Shown here: one piece after another, positions 24,577 through 33,522 of the stretch
How positions within the stretch are numbered: the first letter of the stretch is position 1
How the letters are laid out: the number at the start of each line of letters is the position of its first letter
Source: Pantoea latae
Lineage (GTDB): Bacteria; Pseudomonadota; Gammaproteobacteria; Enterobacterales; Enterobacteriaceae
DNA length: 64,000 bases
Assembly: GCF_002077695.1 (NCBI RefSeq)
Contig: NZ_MWUE01000033.1
Coordinates: forward strand, 124,001-188,000
Reading direction: 5' to 3'
Translations under genes and position numbers: made by a program
The notes under the pieces: generated by a model
Seen by the model: the letters and a program-made list of their open reading frames with translations, nothing else
Database searches by the model: none
What the model was told of the DNA's origin: nothing

Positions 24577-25338
24577 ATTTCACCTTTAATGAAATGCCCG
24601 GTTGAAATAAACACCCTGATATAATCAAATCAAAAGCATTTACATCTAAAGAAATTTAAGTCTGGCTGAAAAACCTAGCGATGCAAGCCAGACGGCAAAA
24701 TTTGCCTTTGGCTACTGGCGATTTAGCAAATTAAAAAAATTATCTCCCTGCGGGTTAAATCCACTTTTCCCCTTCTCCCACAGCAACTTAGCCGCAATTT
24801 CATTACTCCTGAAGCGAAAAATGAATTAAGAGGATTCTGTTGCTGTAAAATCAGTAGCGAGTGAAAAGCGGTTTATTTTTCATTGGGAAAAGCGCGCCGA
24901 CAGAGAATAAACTCCCGGTTTACGTCAAATCGCGTGTAATAATGAATAAATGTGTCTACGGGTTAATTTCTACGTCACGCCACTTATCTTCTGCTTTGCA
25001 TCCTGCCTGCCGTGCCGCATTGCAGCAGATCCCACGCCTGCCATTCTGGTATGGCAAATAGAGTCTTTAACCTGTCTAATGTGGCCAAATTTTTTTCGCG
25101 CATCTGCTTATGAATTATTTTGCTGTTTAATTGTTGCAGCCATGCTGTTTTTTCACTCGGCTCTTTTCTGGCCGTTAAAAATTTGTCTTTAAGAAAATAA
25201 AAGTGATTTCACGGCGTAAATATTGCTGGCAAAAGGCCGATGAATGCGTATTCTGACGCTAAAGCAGATTTTTCTTAGACTCCCTCTCCTTTACGGCCAG
25301 AGAGTTTTCTGCACTCTTAAATTTATTGGCTAATAAAT
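24577..25338. other. long AT-rich intergenic region, no clear gene
   Basis: A 762-base region between the divergent DUF2382 and EAL genes. It is clearly richer in A+T than its surroundings. Two rightward frames (24861-25061 and 24950-25192) lack a clear ribosome binding site and show no family features. Short A/T runs (for example AATTAAAAAAATTATC near 24729-24744) could bind H-NS and bend DNA. Promoters for both flanking genes must lie here. Confidence 0.5.
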
Positions 25339-27099
25339 ATGCGCGAACTGTGGGAAAATTTTGCCGGCCACCCCGGCGAAAATGAAATACAACAACTTAA
25401 AGCCTACGACAGCGAACGCGATCAGGTTCTGAAAAAGTTTGTTTTACTGGCCAGCCAGGTGCTGGAGATTCCGGCCGGCTTCGTTTCGGTGCTTGATGAT
25501 ACAAATCAGTACATTAAAGCCTCCCACCATTTTGGTTTGACCCACTCTTCTCGTGCCGACTCTATCTGTCGCTACGTGGTCGACAGCCAGTCCGCACTGG
25601 TGATTGCCGATACCTGGCAGGATGCGCGCTTCGTGACGCACCCCTTTGTGGTCGGCGCGCCCTATATTCGTTTTTATGCCGGCGTGCCCTTAAACAACAG
25701 CCAGGGCGTGGCGGTCGGCACCCTCTGCCTTACCGACACCGAGCCGCACAGCTTCTCGGCGGAGAAAGTCGCGACCATGACCATTCTCGCCGGGCTGGTC
25801 ACCGCTTTTCTTACCGCCTGGCAGGCGGCGGGTCTTTCCGATCCATTAACCGGGCTACCTAATCACCGCAGGCTGGTGCGCGATCTGCTGTTTCTGCAGA
25901 GGGCGCAGGATAACGCCACGCGACGCCTGATCATTATTGAGTGTCTCGATCTGTCGCGCGCCTTTGACCTTGCACGCTCACTGGGTATCGAGCCTGTCAG
26001 CACCCTGCTGCGCGATCTGGCGACGCTGCTGCCGTTGCGTCTGCGACTGGCCCCGGGCGATCTCTTTTATGTGCTCTCATCGGGCCGCTTCGCGCTATTG
26101 ACCGGCGAGAAGAGCCGGCTCTGCGCCGCCTGGGTGGCGGGCAGGCTGGAGGGGATTACGGCGGATGTGGGAGAAGGACTCTCTGTTTCGCTTGCGCCGC
26201 ACTCGGGCGAAACGCTGTTTAACGCCAGCGAGCAGTCGCCTGAAGAGATCATCAATGAAGCGCTGCTGGCGATGCATGAAGCGATTGACCTCAACGTGCC
26301 GGCGCTGAGCTTTCGCGATGAGTTGAATACTCAGCACAAAGACGAGCTGGGCCTGATGAGCGATCTGGCGGCGGCAATACGCAGCGGTGAGGGACTCTAT
26401 CTGGTCTACCAGCCCAAGATTTGTCTGCAAAGCGGAAAACCCGTCGGGCTGGAAGCGCTGATCCGCTGGAAGCATGCGGTGCGCGGCGAACTCCTGCCGG
26501 GCAGCTTTATTCCGCTGGCGGAACAGACCAGTTTACTTTCGTCGCTTACTGACTGGGTGATCGGCGAATCCGTGGCGCAGCTGGTGAAGTGGAAGCAGTC
26601 ACGCTTTCTGCTGCCCGTCACGGTAAACGTCAGCGAGCAGGATTTCTCACGTGACGGCTTTGCCGACGCGCTGGCGAAACGGCTGACGGATGCCGGCCTG
26701 GAGAACCGCTTGCTGGGCATTGAATGTCTGGAAACGGAAAAAATCATTGGAAGCCCGCAGGCGATCAAGGGGCTCCAGCTGCTGAAAGCGAAAGGTTTTT
26801 CCGTGGCGCTGGATGATTTCGGCACCGGTTACAGCAACATCAACTATCTGAGCAAGGTTCCGCTGGACGTGATTAAGCTGGATCGCTCCCTTGTCAGCCA
26901 GATTGCCACCGATACCGCCGCGCGCATTATCGCCAAAAGCATTATCACCATGCTGAAGGAACTTAACTACGTGGTGATTGCAGAAGGCGTAGAGGACGCG
27001 CAAACCCAGCTGGCGTTAAAAAACTATGGGTGCGATCAGGCGCAGGGCTTTTTTTACTCCAGACCGCTGACCTCCGCCGCGCTGGAAGCCTGGCTCTAA
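25339..27099 (+). CDS. GAF - degenerate GGDEF - EAL c-di-GMP phosphodiesterase
   Basis: A 586-aa cytoplasmic protein with three domains. A GAF sensor (about 25-160) comes first. Then a GGDEF domain (168-320) starts DPLTGLPN, but its active site reads SSGRF (247-251), so cyclase activity is lost. The EAL domain (about 338-586) is intact: EALIRW (372-377), NVS (430-432), the IECLE acidic pair (461-465), DDFGTGYSN (492-500), KLDRS (513-517), AEGVED (548-553) and QAQGFF (567-572). It should therefore break down c-di-GMP, perhaps under a small-molecule or redox signal through GAF. A gene for a diguanylate cyclase (DgcZ) lies 1 kb downstream, so synthesis and breakdown are encoded close together. 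Confidence 0.87.
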   Translation: MRELWENFAGHPGENEIQQLKAYDSERDQVLKKFVLLASQVLEIPAGFVSVLDDTNQYIKASHHFGLTHSSRADSICRYVVDSQSALVIADTWQDARFVTHPFVVGAPYIRFYAGVPLNNSQGVAVGTLCLTDTEPHSFSAEKVATMTILAGLVTAFLTAWQAAGLSDPLTGLPNHRRLVRDLLFLQRAQDNATRRLIIIECLDLSRAFDLARSLGIEPVSTLLRDLATLLPLRLRLAPGDLFYVLSSGRFALLTGEKSRLCAAWVAGRLEGITADVGEGLSVSLAPHSGETLFNASEQSPEEIINEALLAMHEAIDLNVPALSFRDELNTQHKDELGLMSDLAAAIRSGEGLYLVYQPKICLQSGKPVGLEALIRWKHAVRGELLPGSFIPLAEQTSLLSSLTDWVIGESVAQLVKWKQSRFLLPVTVNVSEQDFSRDGFADALAKRLTDAGLENRLLGIECLETEKIIGSPQAIKGLQLLKAKGFSVALDDFGTGYSNINYLSKVPLDVIKLDRSLVSQIATDTAARIIAKSIITMLKELNYVVIAEGVEDAQTQLALKNYGCDQAQGFFYSRPLTSAALEAWL

Positions 27100-27160
27100 T
27101 GAGCGCCGCCCTGCCCGGTTTCTTAACCGGCTACGGCAGAGCAGCGTCCAGCTGGCGTGA

Positions 27161-27685
27161 TTATTTCCCGTCGAAGAAGTTTTCCGGCAATTGTCCCGGC
27201 GCCATATTAATTACCTCGTCATTGTCTGCCCCTTCATTTTTCATATAGGTGACTTCGGCAAATTCCGGAATGATAACGTAGGGATAGGCTGGACCTTCAT
27301 CTCTGAAGCGATGCATATCGTCGATAAATTCGTTTTGATAACAGATGGTTTTTTCCGGGTGCTGGCCTTCGCCGGCAATCCACTGCGGGAAAAAGATGGT
27401 GCCGTGAAGCAGTTTGCGATTCAAATCGAACAGCAGGCTCACGCAGGTGCCGGTAGGCTCATGCCAGTCAACTTTGAAGATGCCGGGCGCAAACTGCACG
27501 GCGTTCATCTTCTGATTGGTTACCCAGCGGCCGCCCACCAGCCCCTGGTGAATACGGTAATCACAGGTCGTTTCATTGCGCGCATACCACTCATATTTCC
27601 AGCCGTTGTCGTAGGTATAGACAAAATGCGTGCCGACAAACTGGGAAAGATCGCGGGATGATTCGTTAAGCGAAGCGATAGTCAT
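27161..27685 (-). CDS. padC: phenolic acid decarboxylase PadC
   Basis: A 174-aa cofactor-free decarboxylase that turns p-coumaric, ferulic and caffeic acids into vinyl phenols. It starts like known PadC proteins (LSQFVGTHFVYTYDNGWKYEWY, 14-35), followed by YRIHQGLVGGRW (about 42-54) and HEPTGTCVSLLFDLNRKLLHGTIFFPQWI (about 75-103). Tyr and Arg residues known to hold the carboxylate are within the first two blocks. No padR gene is next to it; the divergent neighbour region has only a small frame of unknown function. The gene is convergent with the EAL gene. It suits a plant-associated life, where hydroxycinnamic acids are toxic. Confidence 0.93.
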   Translation of the reverse strand: MTIASLNESSRDLSQFVGTHFVYTYDNGWKYEWYARNETTCDYRIHQGLVGGRWVTNQKMNAVQFAPGIFKVDWHEPTGTCVSLLFDLNRKLLHGTIFFPQWIAGEGQHPEKTICYQNEFIDDMHRFRDEGPAYPYVIIPEFAEVTYMKNEGADNDEVINMAPGQLPENFFDGK

Positions 27686-27775
27686 GGCTTACCTCATGTG
27701 ATCAATAAGGAGGGTTCTGTTCAGCTGACAGCAACCACATTCTCTTTTGACACCGGATGTTAATGTTTTACCGGC

Positions 27776-27922
27776 TCACTTATTATTGATGAGGATCAGC
27801 ACTTCTTCACTTCGAAGCGAGATTTTAAATCCCAGGCTGAGCGGCGGCGACGCGATTTCAACCCTGCCATCAACCCGTTTTGGTACGACAATGGTCTGCT
27901 TCAGGCTTCGGCCCATAAGCAT
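27776..27922 (-). CDS. possible 48-aa beta-rich small protein
   Basis: A leftward frame in the 464-base gap between padC and dgcZ. The peptide begins MLMGRSLKQTIVVPKRVDGR and has alternating hydrophobic residues (VEIASPPL, FKISLRSEEVLILI), as in a small beta-sheet protein. The pattern faintly recalls small regulators of the CsrA or AbrB kind, but no motif is strong enough to name it. The ribosome binding site is weak, and the second ATG (27916) is possible too. It lies upstream of padC in the same direction, so a link to padC is possible. Confidence 0.4.
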   Translation of the reverse strand: MLMGRSLKQTIVVPKRVDGRVEIASPPLSLGFKISLRSEEVLILINNK

Positions 27923-28149
27923 GCAGACGCCGCTTTGGGCGGTTAATTAAACTCTGCTTATTATTTTAAAACGGCAATATCTTTTTACCTCGTGTGTTAT
28001 TTCATCACAGCCGCACACCGCTGGTTATCATTTTTTAATTAACGCACTTTTGAATAACCCGTTCCCGCATAAGTGATGATCATAATCAACTTATTAAAAC
28101 GCCGCGATCATTACCCTTCTTTTCTGCATTAACTGACGAAAAAATTAAA

Positions 28150-29046
28150 ATGATCACGCTAAGAAAAATTAACGGTTTTGAATTAGAACGGGATATTGGC
28201 GAGCTTAATCAGGCGATCGCGTATCATTATATCTGGTCCAGCCAACTGACGCATGCCGCTCTGTTTAACGATAAACCTGACCCGGTTATGACCGACACCG
28301 AATCCCATCTGCACTGTCGGTTCAGCAAATGGCTTGAGATGCGTTTGCGGCTCGACTGCACCGGGCATCCGGAGGTTAAACAGATCGAAGAGCGTCATGC
28401 CGCCATGCACGCGGCGATGCGACAGATTTTGCTGTCGCTGGAAAAAAGCGCGGTGACGCGCGCGCAGCTACAGGAGTATTACGCGACGCAGCGTGAATTT
28501 CTCGATGCTATCGATCGCTATAAGACCGAGCTGATTGCCCTGCGCAATAATCATGATGCGCTTACGGGATTACCGCTGCGTAAATTGCTCTATCGCGATT
28601 TCCCGCTGCTGCAGCAGGCTGTCACGTGCGAGGCAGCGCCGGCGCTCTATTTGACCCTGATCGATATTGACCATTTTAAGCGGGTTAATGACCAGTATGG
28701 CCATACTACTGGCGATGCGGTGCTAAGAGAGCTGGGAAGTTTACTTTCTCGCAGTAGCCGGAGTCAGGATAAAACCTACCGCTTCGGCGGCGAGGAATTT
28801 ATTCTGCTCTACCTTTGCGAGAATGATGCGGCATTCACTGCGGCATTAGAACGACTAATAACACAGATACGCGCCCATGAATTTATTACGCCCACCGGCA
28901 CGCTGCAGATAACGGTGACCTGCGGCGCCGTGCGCGCGCAACAGGATGATGAATTGCAGACGCTGATCGAAACAGCCGACCGGGCGATGTATGCCGGCAA
29001 ACAGCAGGGCAGAAACCGAATCATCTTTCAGCCACGTGCACGCTAA
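28150..29046 (+). CDS. dgcZ: zinc-regulated diguanylate cyclase DgcZ
   Basis: A 298-aa enzyme with an N-terminal CZB zinc-binding domain and a C-terminal GGDEF domain. The four zinc ligands of E. coli DgcZ (YdeH) are found with a constant offset of four residues: His26, Cys56, His83 and His87. The GGDEF domain starts DALTGLP (136-142), has the metal and substrate residues DIDHFKRVND (162-171), an active GGEEF (213-217) and an RxxD inhibition site (204-207) five residues before it. So it should make c-di-GMP when zinc is absent and be limited by its product. In E. coli DgcZ promotes poly-GlcNAc biofilm. The ATG follows a weak A-rich ribosome binding site. Confidence 0.92.
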   Translation: MITLRKINGFELERDIGELNQAIAYHYIWSSQLTHAALFNDKPDPVMTDTESHLHCRFSKWLEMRLRLDCTGHPEVKQIEERHAAMHAAMRQILLSLEKSAVTRAQLQEYYATQREFLDAIDRYKTELIALRNNHDALTGLPLRKLLYRDFPLLQQAVTCEAAPALYLTLIDIDHFKRVNDQYGHTTGDAVLRELGSLLSRSSRSQDKTYRFGGEEFILLYLCENDAAFTAALERLITQIRAHEFITPTGTLQITVTCGAVRAQQDDELQTLIETADRAMYAGKQQGRNRIIFQPRAR

Positions 29047-29178
29047 ACCTTTCCTCAACGCAGCGCGTCTTTACTGGCGCGCCGCGCGCTTTTCCCCCTT
29101 TTTCGCACGCCAGAGGCTTGCCTGAGACGTGCAGGCTCACCATAATCGCTATCTACTTTTGTTTATAACGAGTAAAAA

Positions 29179-30096
29179 ATGAAAACAATCGCTTTTCTCG
29201 CGCTGGTAACCGGCGCGATGTGCAGCGCCTCCGCGCTGGCGACTGATATTCGCGTCACCTATGCCGGTTCAATGGGCAAGGTAATGGATGAAAGCCTGGG
29301 CCCCGCCTTCGCTAAAGCCAACAACGGCAAATATCAGGGACAGGGTCAGGGCGCGTATGGCATGGCGCGGCTGCTGGCCAGCAAGAAAATCACCGCCGAT
29401 GTCTTTGTCTCTATTACGCCTGGGCCGATGCAGATCCTGAAAGACGCGGGCCTGATTGACAATGCGGTGCCGGTCGCCAGCACCAGCATGGTGATCGCCT
29501 ATAGCCCGAAAGGCCCCTATGCGCAAAAATTCGACGCCGCCGCGAAGGCCGATGACGCCAGCTGGCTTGAGGTGCTGGCGACGCCGGGCCTGAAGTTCGG
29601 CCGCACCGATCCGGTTAACGATCCCAAAGGTCAGAATATTGTTTTCACCCTGCTGCTGGCGGAGAAGTATTACCACCAGCCGGGCGTGGCCGACAAGATT
29701 ATGGGCGGCGTGCAGAACCCGGCGCAGACCCATCTGGAAGGCGGCCTGCTGGCGCGGCTGGAGAACGGCCAGGTTGACGCGGCGGCAGGATATGAAAGCG
29801 AAGTGATCTCCGCGCATCTGCCCTACGTGGCCCTGCCGGATGAGATTAACCTGAGCAACCCGGCGCAGGCGAAACAGTGGTACGACACCGTGACCTTTGC
29901 CATTAAAGACAGTAAAGGCAAAGAGAAAACCCTGCATACCCAGCCGCTGGTCTATTACGCCGCCGTGCTGAAGAATGCGCCCAACGGCGAAAAAGCGGGC
30001 AAGGCGTTCGTTGATTTTATGCTGAGCAAGGCGGGCCAGGCGCTCTATAAACAGAATGGCTACGCCGCGCCTAAAGGTGACGCGCTCTACCCGTAA
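29179..30096 (+). CDS. ABC substrate-binding protein, molybdate/tungstate-type
   Basis: A 305-aa periplasmic binding protein with a signal peptide (1-22, cut after ALA). The mature part starts TDIRVTYAGSMGKVMDE, and the family (PF13531, ModA/WtpA-type) is shown by YAGSM near the start, TADVFVSITP (about 74-83), FGRTDPVNDPKGQNIVF (about 138-154) and GYESEV (about 207-212). WtpA-like proteins bind molybdate or tungstate; other anions are possible. It is followed at once by a permease gene (TAATG overlap), then an ASCH gene, but no ATPase gene is in the set. The RBS is AACGAG, moderate. Confidence 0.78.
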   Translation: MKTIAFLALVTGAMCSASALATDIRVTYAGSMGKVMDESLGPAFAKANNGKYQGQGQGAYGMARLLASKKITADVFVSITPGPMQILKDAGLIDNAVPVASTSMVIAYSPKGPYAQKFDAAAKADDASWLEVLATPGLKFGRTDPVNDPKGQNIVFTLLLAEKYYHQPGVADKIMGGVQNPAQTHLEGGLLARLENGQVDAAAGYESEVISAHLPYVALPDEINLSNPAQAKQWYDTVTFAIKDSKGKEKTLHTQPLVYYAAVLKNAPNGEKAGKAFVDFMLSKAGQALYKQNGYAAPKGDALYP

Positions 30097-30893
30097 TGAA
30101 GCGCTTCCCCTCCTCATCGCTCCTGTTGGCGCTGCCGGCGCTGTTAATGCTGGCCGTGCCTTTCCTGACGCTTATCGCCATCACCCGCTGGGGCGATTTT
30201 CATCTGGCCTGGGGCGACGGCGACGCCATCGCCACCTCAACCGGGCTGGGGCTGATCGCGCTGCTGCTGATCGTCGCCAGCGGCCTGCCCGTCGCCTGGT
30301 GGCTGTCGCAGGCGCGCGGCAGAGCGCGGGCGGTGGTCGAGCTGCTGGTGCTGATGCCGCTGCTGACCCCACCGCTGGCGATGGGCATTCTGCTGGTCAG
30401 CGCCTTTGGCCCTTATGGACCGGCCGGCTCGCTGCTGGCGCGTCTCGGCATTGAGCTGGTCAACAATCCCGCCGCCTTTGTGCTGGCGCAGTGGTACGGC
30501 GCGCTGCCCTACTTTATCACCGCCGCGCGCTCGGCCTTTGCCGCCGTGCCGGTGGCCATTCTGGAAGCGGGCCGTACGCTGGGTGCGTCGCCGTGGCAGC
30601 GTTTTCGCCGGCTGTCGCTGCCGCTTGCCGCGCCGGGTCTGGCCTCGGCGGTCGCGCTGGCCTGGGTGCGCGCCATCGGCGAATTTGGCATCGTGATGAT
30701 CTTTGCCTATTTCCCGCAGGGCATTCCGGTTAAGCTCTACAACAATTTGCAGAATGACGGCGTCAATGCGGTTTATGTCCTGCTGTGGCTGCTGTTGCTG
30801 TTTACCTTGCCCTTGCCGCTGGCCTGTTTTGCCCTTGTCCGTCGTTACGCACAGGAGAAACCGTCATCGCGCGCTCAACCAGGAGTCAGTTAA
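30096..30893 (+). CDS. ABC permease, molybdate/sulfate-type
   Basis: A 265-aa inner-membrane permease with about six helices. The cytoplasmic EAA loop is LEAGRTLGASPWQRFRRLSLPLAAPGL (about 158-184), the contact site for an ATPase, and RAIGEFGIVMIFA (about 192-204) is typical of ModB/WtpB/CysT permeases. Its start overlaps the binding-protein stop (TAATG). No ATP-binding gene follows; the ASCH gene comes next with the same overlap. The ATPase is either shared from elsewhere in the genome or has been lost. Confidence 0.8.
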   Translation: MKRFPSSSLLLALPALLMLAVPFLTLIAITRWGDFHLAWGDGDAIATSTGLGLIALLLIVASGLPVAWWLSQARGRARAVVELLVLMPLLTPPLAMGILLVSAFGPYGPAGSLLARLGIELVNNPAAFVLAQWYGALPYFITAARSAFAAVPVAILEAGRTLGASPWQRFRRLSLPLAAPGLASAVALAWVRAIGEFGIVMIFAYFPQGIPVKLYNNLQNDGVNAVYVLLWLLLLFTLPLPLACFALVRRYAQEKPSSRAQPGVS

Positions 30894-31312
30894 TGTCCGT
30901 TTCGCTGGAGCAGTTGTCCGATAAATATCCCGATGCGCACGCATGGGCGTTTGGGGATTCGCCTGAACTGGCCGATCGTCTGGTAACCCTGGTGATTGCC
31001 GGTAAAAAGGTGGCAAGCTGCGGCTCACTGCAGTCATGGAAGGCGGATGAGGCGAAGCCGCAGCCCGGCAGCTACAGCATCGTGCTGGATGGCGCAGGCC
31101 AGCCGCGCGGCGTGATCCGCACCACAGGGCTGTTTTTAACCCGCTTCGATCGCGTGACGCCAGAGATGGCGATGCTGGAGGGCGAAGACGATCTCAGCCT
31201 GGAGAGCTGGCGCCGTGAGCACCAGCGCTTTTTTCAGCAGGAAGGATCGTTTCACCCTGAGATGGAGCTGGTGTTCGAAACCTTCCAGCTGGTGGAGGTT
31301 GTGCAGATTTAG
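30893..31312 (+). CDS. ASCH-domain protein
   Basis: A 139-aa protein with an ASCH fold (PUA-like beta barrel). It begins MSVSLEQLSDKYPDAHAWAFGDSPELADRLVTLVIAGKKVASC, where the last part is the GKK pocket region. WRREHQRFFQQE (about 103-114) is typical of the longer bacterial ASCH group. ASCH proteins bind RNA or modified nucleosides; E. coli YqfB hydrolyses N4-acetylcytidine. The start overlaps the permease stop (TAATG) with AGGAG upstream, so it is the third gene of the ABC operon, a curious partner for a transporter. Confidence 0.78.
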   Translation: MSVSLEQLSDKYPDAHAWAFGDSPELADRLVTLVIAGKKVASCGSLQSWKADEAKPQPGSYSIVLDGAGQPRGVIRTTGLFLTRFDRVTPEMAMLEGEDDLSLESWRREHQRFFQQEGSFHPEMELVFETFQLVEVVQI

Positions 31313-31318
31313 CAGCGG

Positions 31319-32098
31319 CTAGCTTGCGTTGCGCTGAAAGTGACTGTTCACAAACGCGCGGCAGCGGGGCGACACCGGATCGAGGAACACCTGTTCCGGC
31401 GCGCCCTCTTCTTCCACTATCCCCTGATGCAAAAACACCGCTTTATTTGACACATCGCGCGCAAAGCCCATCTCGTGCGTCACGATGATCATGGTGCGGC
31501 CCTCTTCCGCCAGCCCGCGGATCACGCGCAGCACTTCGCCTACCAGTTCAGGATCGAGCGCCGAGGTCGGTTCATCGAACAGAATCGCCTTTGGCTGCTG
31601 CGCCAGCGCGCGCGCGATCGCCACGCGCTGCTGCTGGCCACCCGACAGCTGCGAGGGCCAGGCATCGCGCTTCGCATACAGTCCCACCTTGTGCAGCAGC
31701 GCCTCGGCTTCTTCCGTCGCCTCTTTAACGCTCCGCTTCTGCACGTGCACCGGCGCCTCGATGATGTTCTGCATAACGGTTTTATGCGGCCACAGGTTAA
31801 AACTCTGGAACACGAAGCCGAGCTGCATCCGCATCAGCTTAATGCGCTGACGCTGCGCGCGGCTCAGCTTCTCATCGGCGTTATCCAGCGTCACGCTGTT
31901 TTCGCCCACGGCGATAACGCCCGCCTGCGGCACTTCAAGAAAGGGAATGCAGCGCAGCAGCGTGCTTTTGCCCGAACCGCTGGCGCCAATCAGCGAGATA
32001 ACGTCGCCATCCTGCGCCGTCAGGCTGATGTCGTGCAGCACTTCATGGCCCGCGTAGCTCTTTCTCAGATGGCTCAGCATGATGGTCGGTTGGGTCAT
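31319..32098 (-). CDS. polar amino acid ABC transporter ATPase
   Basis: A 259-aa ABC ATPase of the HisP/GlnQ/ArtP type. It has Walker A GASGSGKST (38-46), the Q-loop FVFQSFNLWPH (about 95-105), the signature LSGGQQQRVAIARAL (about 159-173), Walker B ILFDEPTSALDPE (about 181-193) and the switch His in VTHEMGFAR. It is the last gene of the leftward set amidohydrolase - binding protein - permease - permease - ATPase. Its start overlaps the permease stop by 4 bases (ATGA), so translation is likely coupled. Confidence 0.9.
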   Translation of the reverse strand: MTQPTIMLSHLRKSYAGHEVLHDISLTAQDGDVISLIGASGSGKSTLLRCIPFLEVPQAGVIAVGENSVTLDNADEKLSRAQRQRIKLMRMQLGFVFQSFNLWPHKTVMQNIIEAPVHVQKRSVKEATEEAEALLHKVGLYAKRDAWPSQLSGGQQQRVAIARALAQQPKAILFDEPTSALDPELVGEVLRVIRGLAEEGRTMIIVTHEMGFARDVSNKAVFLHQGIVEEEGAPEQVFLDPVSPRCRAFVNSHFQRNAS

Positions 32099-32781
32099 GA
32101 ACGCGCTCCAAAATAGTAAGGGGATAAGCGGCGCTCTAGCATGGAGACGCCTTTGCTCACCAGCACGCTGAGCAACAGATAGATCACCGCCGCGCTCAGA
32201 AACACCTCCAGCGCGCGAAAGGTTGAGGAAACAATCGAATCGGCGATGCCGGTCATCTCCATCAGGCTAATGGTGCTGACCAGTGAGGTCGATTTGATCA
32301 TCGATATCATCTCGTTGCTGTAGGCGGGCAACGCCTGACGGATAGCGATGGGCAAGGTAATCCGGGTAAAGATCTTGTGCGACGGCATACCGCAGACTCT
32401 GGCCGCCTCCAGCGACTGACGGCTCACCGCATTAAGGCCCCCGCGCAGGATCTCTGAGGTGTAGGCCGCGTCGTTGAGGATCAGCGCCAGCAGGCCGCAC
32501 CAGTAGGGATCGCGCAGCAGCGGCCAGAACAGGCTTTCGCGCACCGCCGGCAAACTGCCCAGCCCGTAATAGACCATAAAGATCTGGATCAGCAGCGGCG
32601 TGCCGCGAAACAGCCAGACGTAGAAGCGCGCCACGTAGCTGCCGAGCCGCGTCTGACGCAGCAGGTTCAACCCGAGCGCCAGCACGCCGCCGCCCAGCAG
32701 CGACAGCAGCGCCAGATTGATGGTCAGCGGCAGGCCTTTGAGCAGCGCCAGCAGGGTGTCCTGTAAAAAAGGGATATCCAT
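32095..32781 (-). CDS. polar amino acid ABC permease (second)
   Basis: A 228-aa permease of the His/Glu/Gln/Arg/opine family. The family N-terminal segment GLPLTINLALLSLLGG (14-29) and the EAA loop SLEAARVCGMPSHKIFTRITLPIAIRQALP (about 126-155) are clear, and TSLVSTISLMEMTG (about 169-182) follows as usual. It pairs with the permease encoded upstream to form the heterodimer. The gap between the two permease genes is 9 bases. Confidence 0.88.
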   Translation of the reverse strand: MDIPFLQDTLLALLKGLPLTINLALLSLLGGGVLALGLNLLRQTRLGSYVARFYVWLFRGTPLLIQIFMVYYGLGSLPAVRESLFWPLLRDPYWCGLLALILNDAAYTSEILRGGLNAVSRQSLEAARVCGMPSHKIFTRITLPIAIRQALPAYSNEMISMIKSTSLVSTISLMEMTGIADSIVSSTFRALEVFLSAAVIYLLLSVLVSKGVSMLERRLSPYYFGARS

Positions 32782-32790
32782 CGGCTTTCC

Positions 32791-33516
32791 TTACACGTTG
32801 GTGCGCTGCTGGCCGCGCATGGCAAATTTCTCTACCGCGCGAAACACCCAGTCTGAGCAGGTGGTAATAATCAGATAGATGACGGCGCCGACGCTGTAGA
32901 AGAAAAACGACATCTGCGTAGAGTTAGCGGCGGTGGTGATCTGGTTCATGGTTTCCACCAGGCCGGTCACCGATACCAGCGCCGACTCTTTGATCACCGA
33001 CTGCCACTGATTGCCCATACCCGGCAGCGCGGTGCGCAACGCCTGCGGCACAATCATGCGGCGGAACAGCATCAGCCGCCCCATGCCGGTGACCGTCGCC
33101 GCCTCCAGCGTGCCGCGCGGAATCGCGTAGAAGGCGCCGCGAAACACGCTGCTCTGATAGGCGCCGGAGATCAGGCCGATGGCGATGGCGCCGGCGATAA
33201 AGCCGTTCACGTCGAACGGCCCCTGCATGCCCAGCGCGGTGCCGACAGAGGAGAGCACCTGACGTCCGCCGAAGTAAAACAGGTAGATCACCAGCAGCTC
33301 AGGCACGCCGCGAAACAGCGTGATATAGCCTGCCGCCAGGCGCTGCTGCCAGCGCGGGCCGGCAATTTGCATCCAGCACAGCAGGCTGCCCAGCACCGCG
33401 CCCAGCAGCCAGGCGCAGAGGGAAACGGTCACCGTCACCGTCGCGGCGCTCAGCAGCACGCCGCCCCAGCCTTCGTCGCCGAAGCCGATCAGCTGCCAGT
33501 CGATTTGCGTCAACAT
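32791..33516 (-). CDS. polar amino acid ABC permease (first)
   Basis: A 241-aa inner-membrane permease. The pattern GWGGVLLSAATVTVTVSLCAWLLG (16-39) starts the membrane domain, FRGVPELLVIYLFYF (about 68-82) is a family landmark, and the EAA loop is TLEAATVTGMGRLMLFRRMIVPQALRTALPG (about 138-168). It resembles HisQ/NocQ/OccQ. It lies between the binding protein (6 bases) and the second permease. Confidence 0.88.
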   Translation of the reverse strand: MLTQIDWQLIGFGDEGWGGVLLSAATVTVTVSLCAWLLGAVLGSLLCWMQIAGPRWQQRLAAGYITLFRGVPELLVIYLFYFGGRQVLSSVGTALGMQGPFDVNGFIAGAIAIGLISGAYQSSVFRGAFYAIPRGTLEAATVTGMGRLMLFRRMIVPQALRTALPGMGNQWQSVIKESALVSVTGLVETMNQITTAANSTQMSFFFYSVGAVIYLIITTCSDWVFRAVEKFAMRGQQRTNV

Positions 33517-33522
33517 AGGCTA

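Noticed and set aside
24861..25192. Two overlapping rightward frames (66 and 80 codons) in the AT-rich gap
   Set aside because: They overlap each other, have no good ribosome binding site and look random; hydrophobic parts come from T-rich DNA.
25203..25217. GTGATTTCACGGCG, contains an ATTTCAC ParB heptamer
   Set aside because: A single heptamer without a paired box or TCGCCA is expected by chance in this length of DNA.
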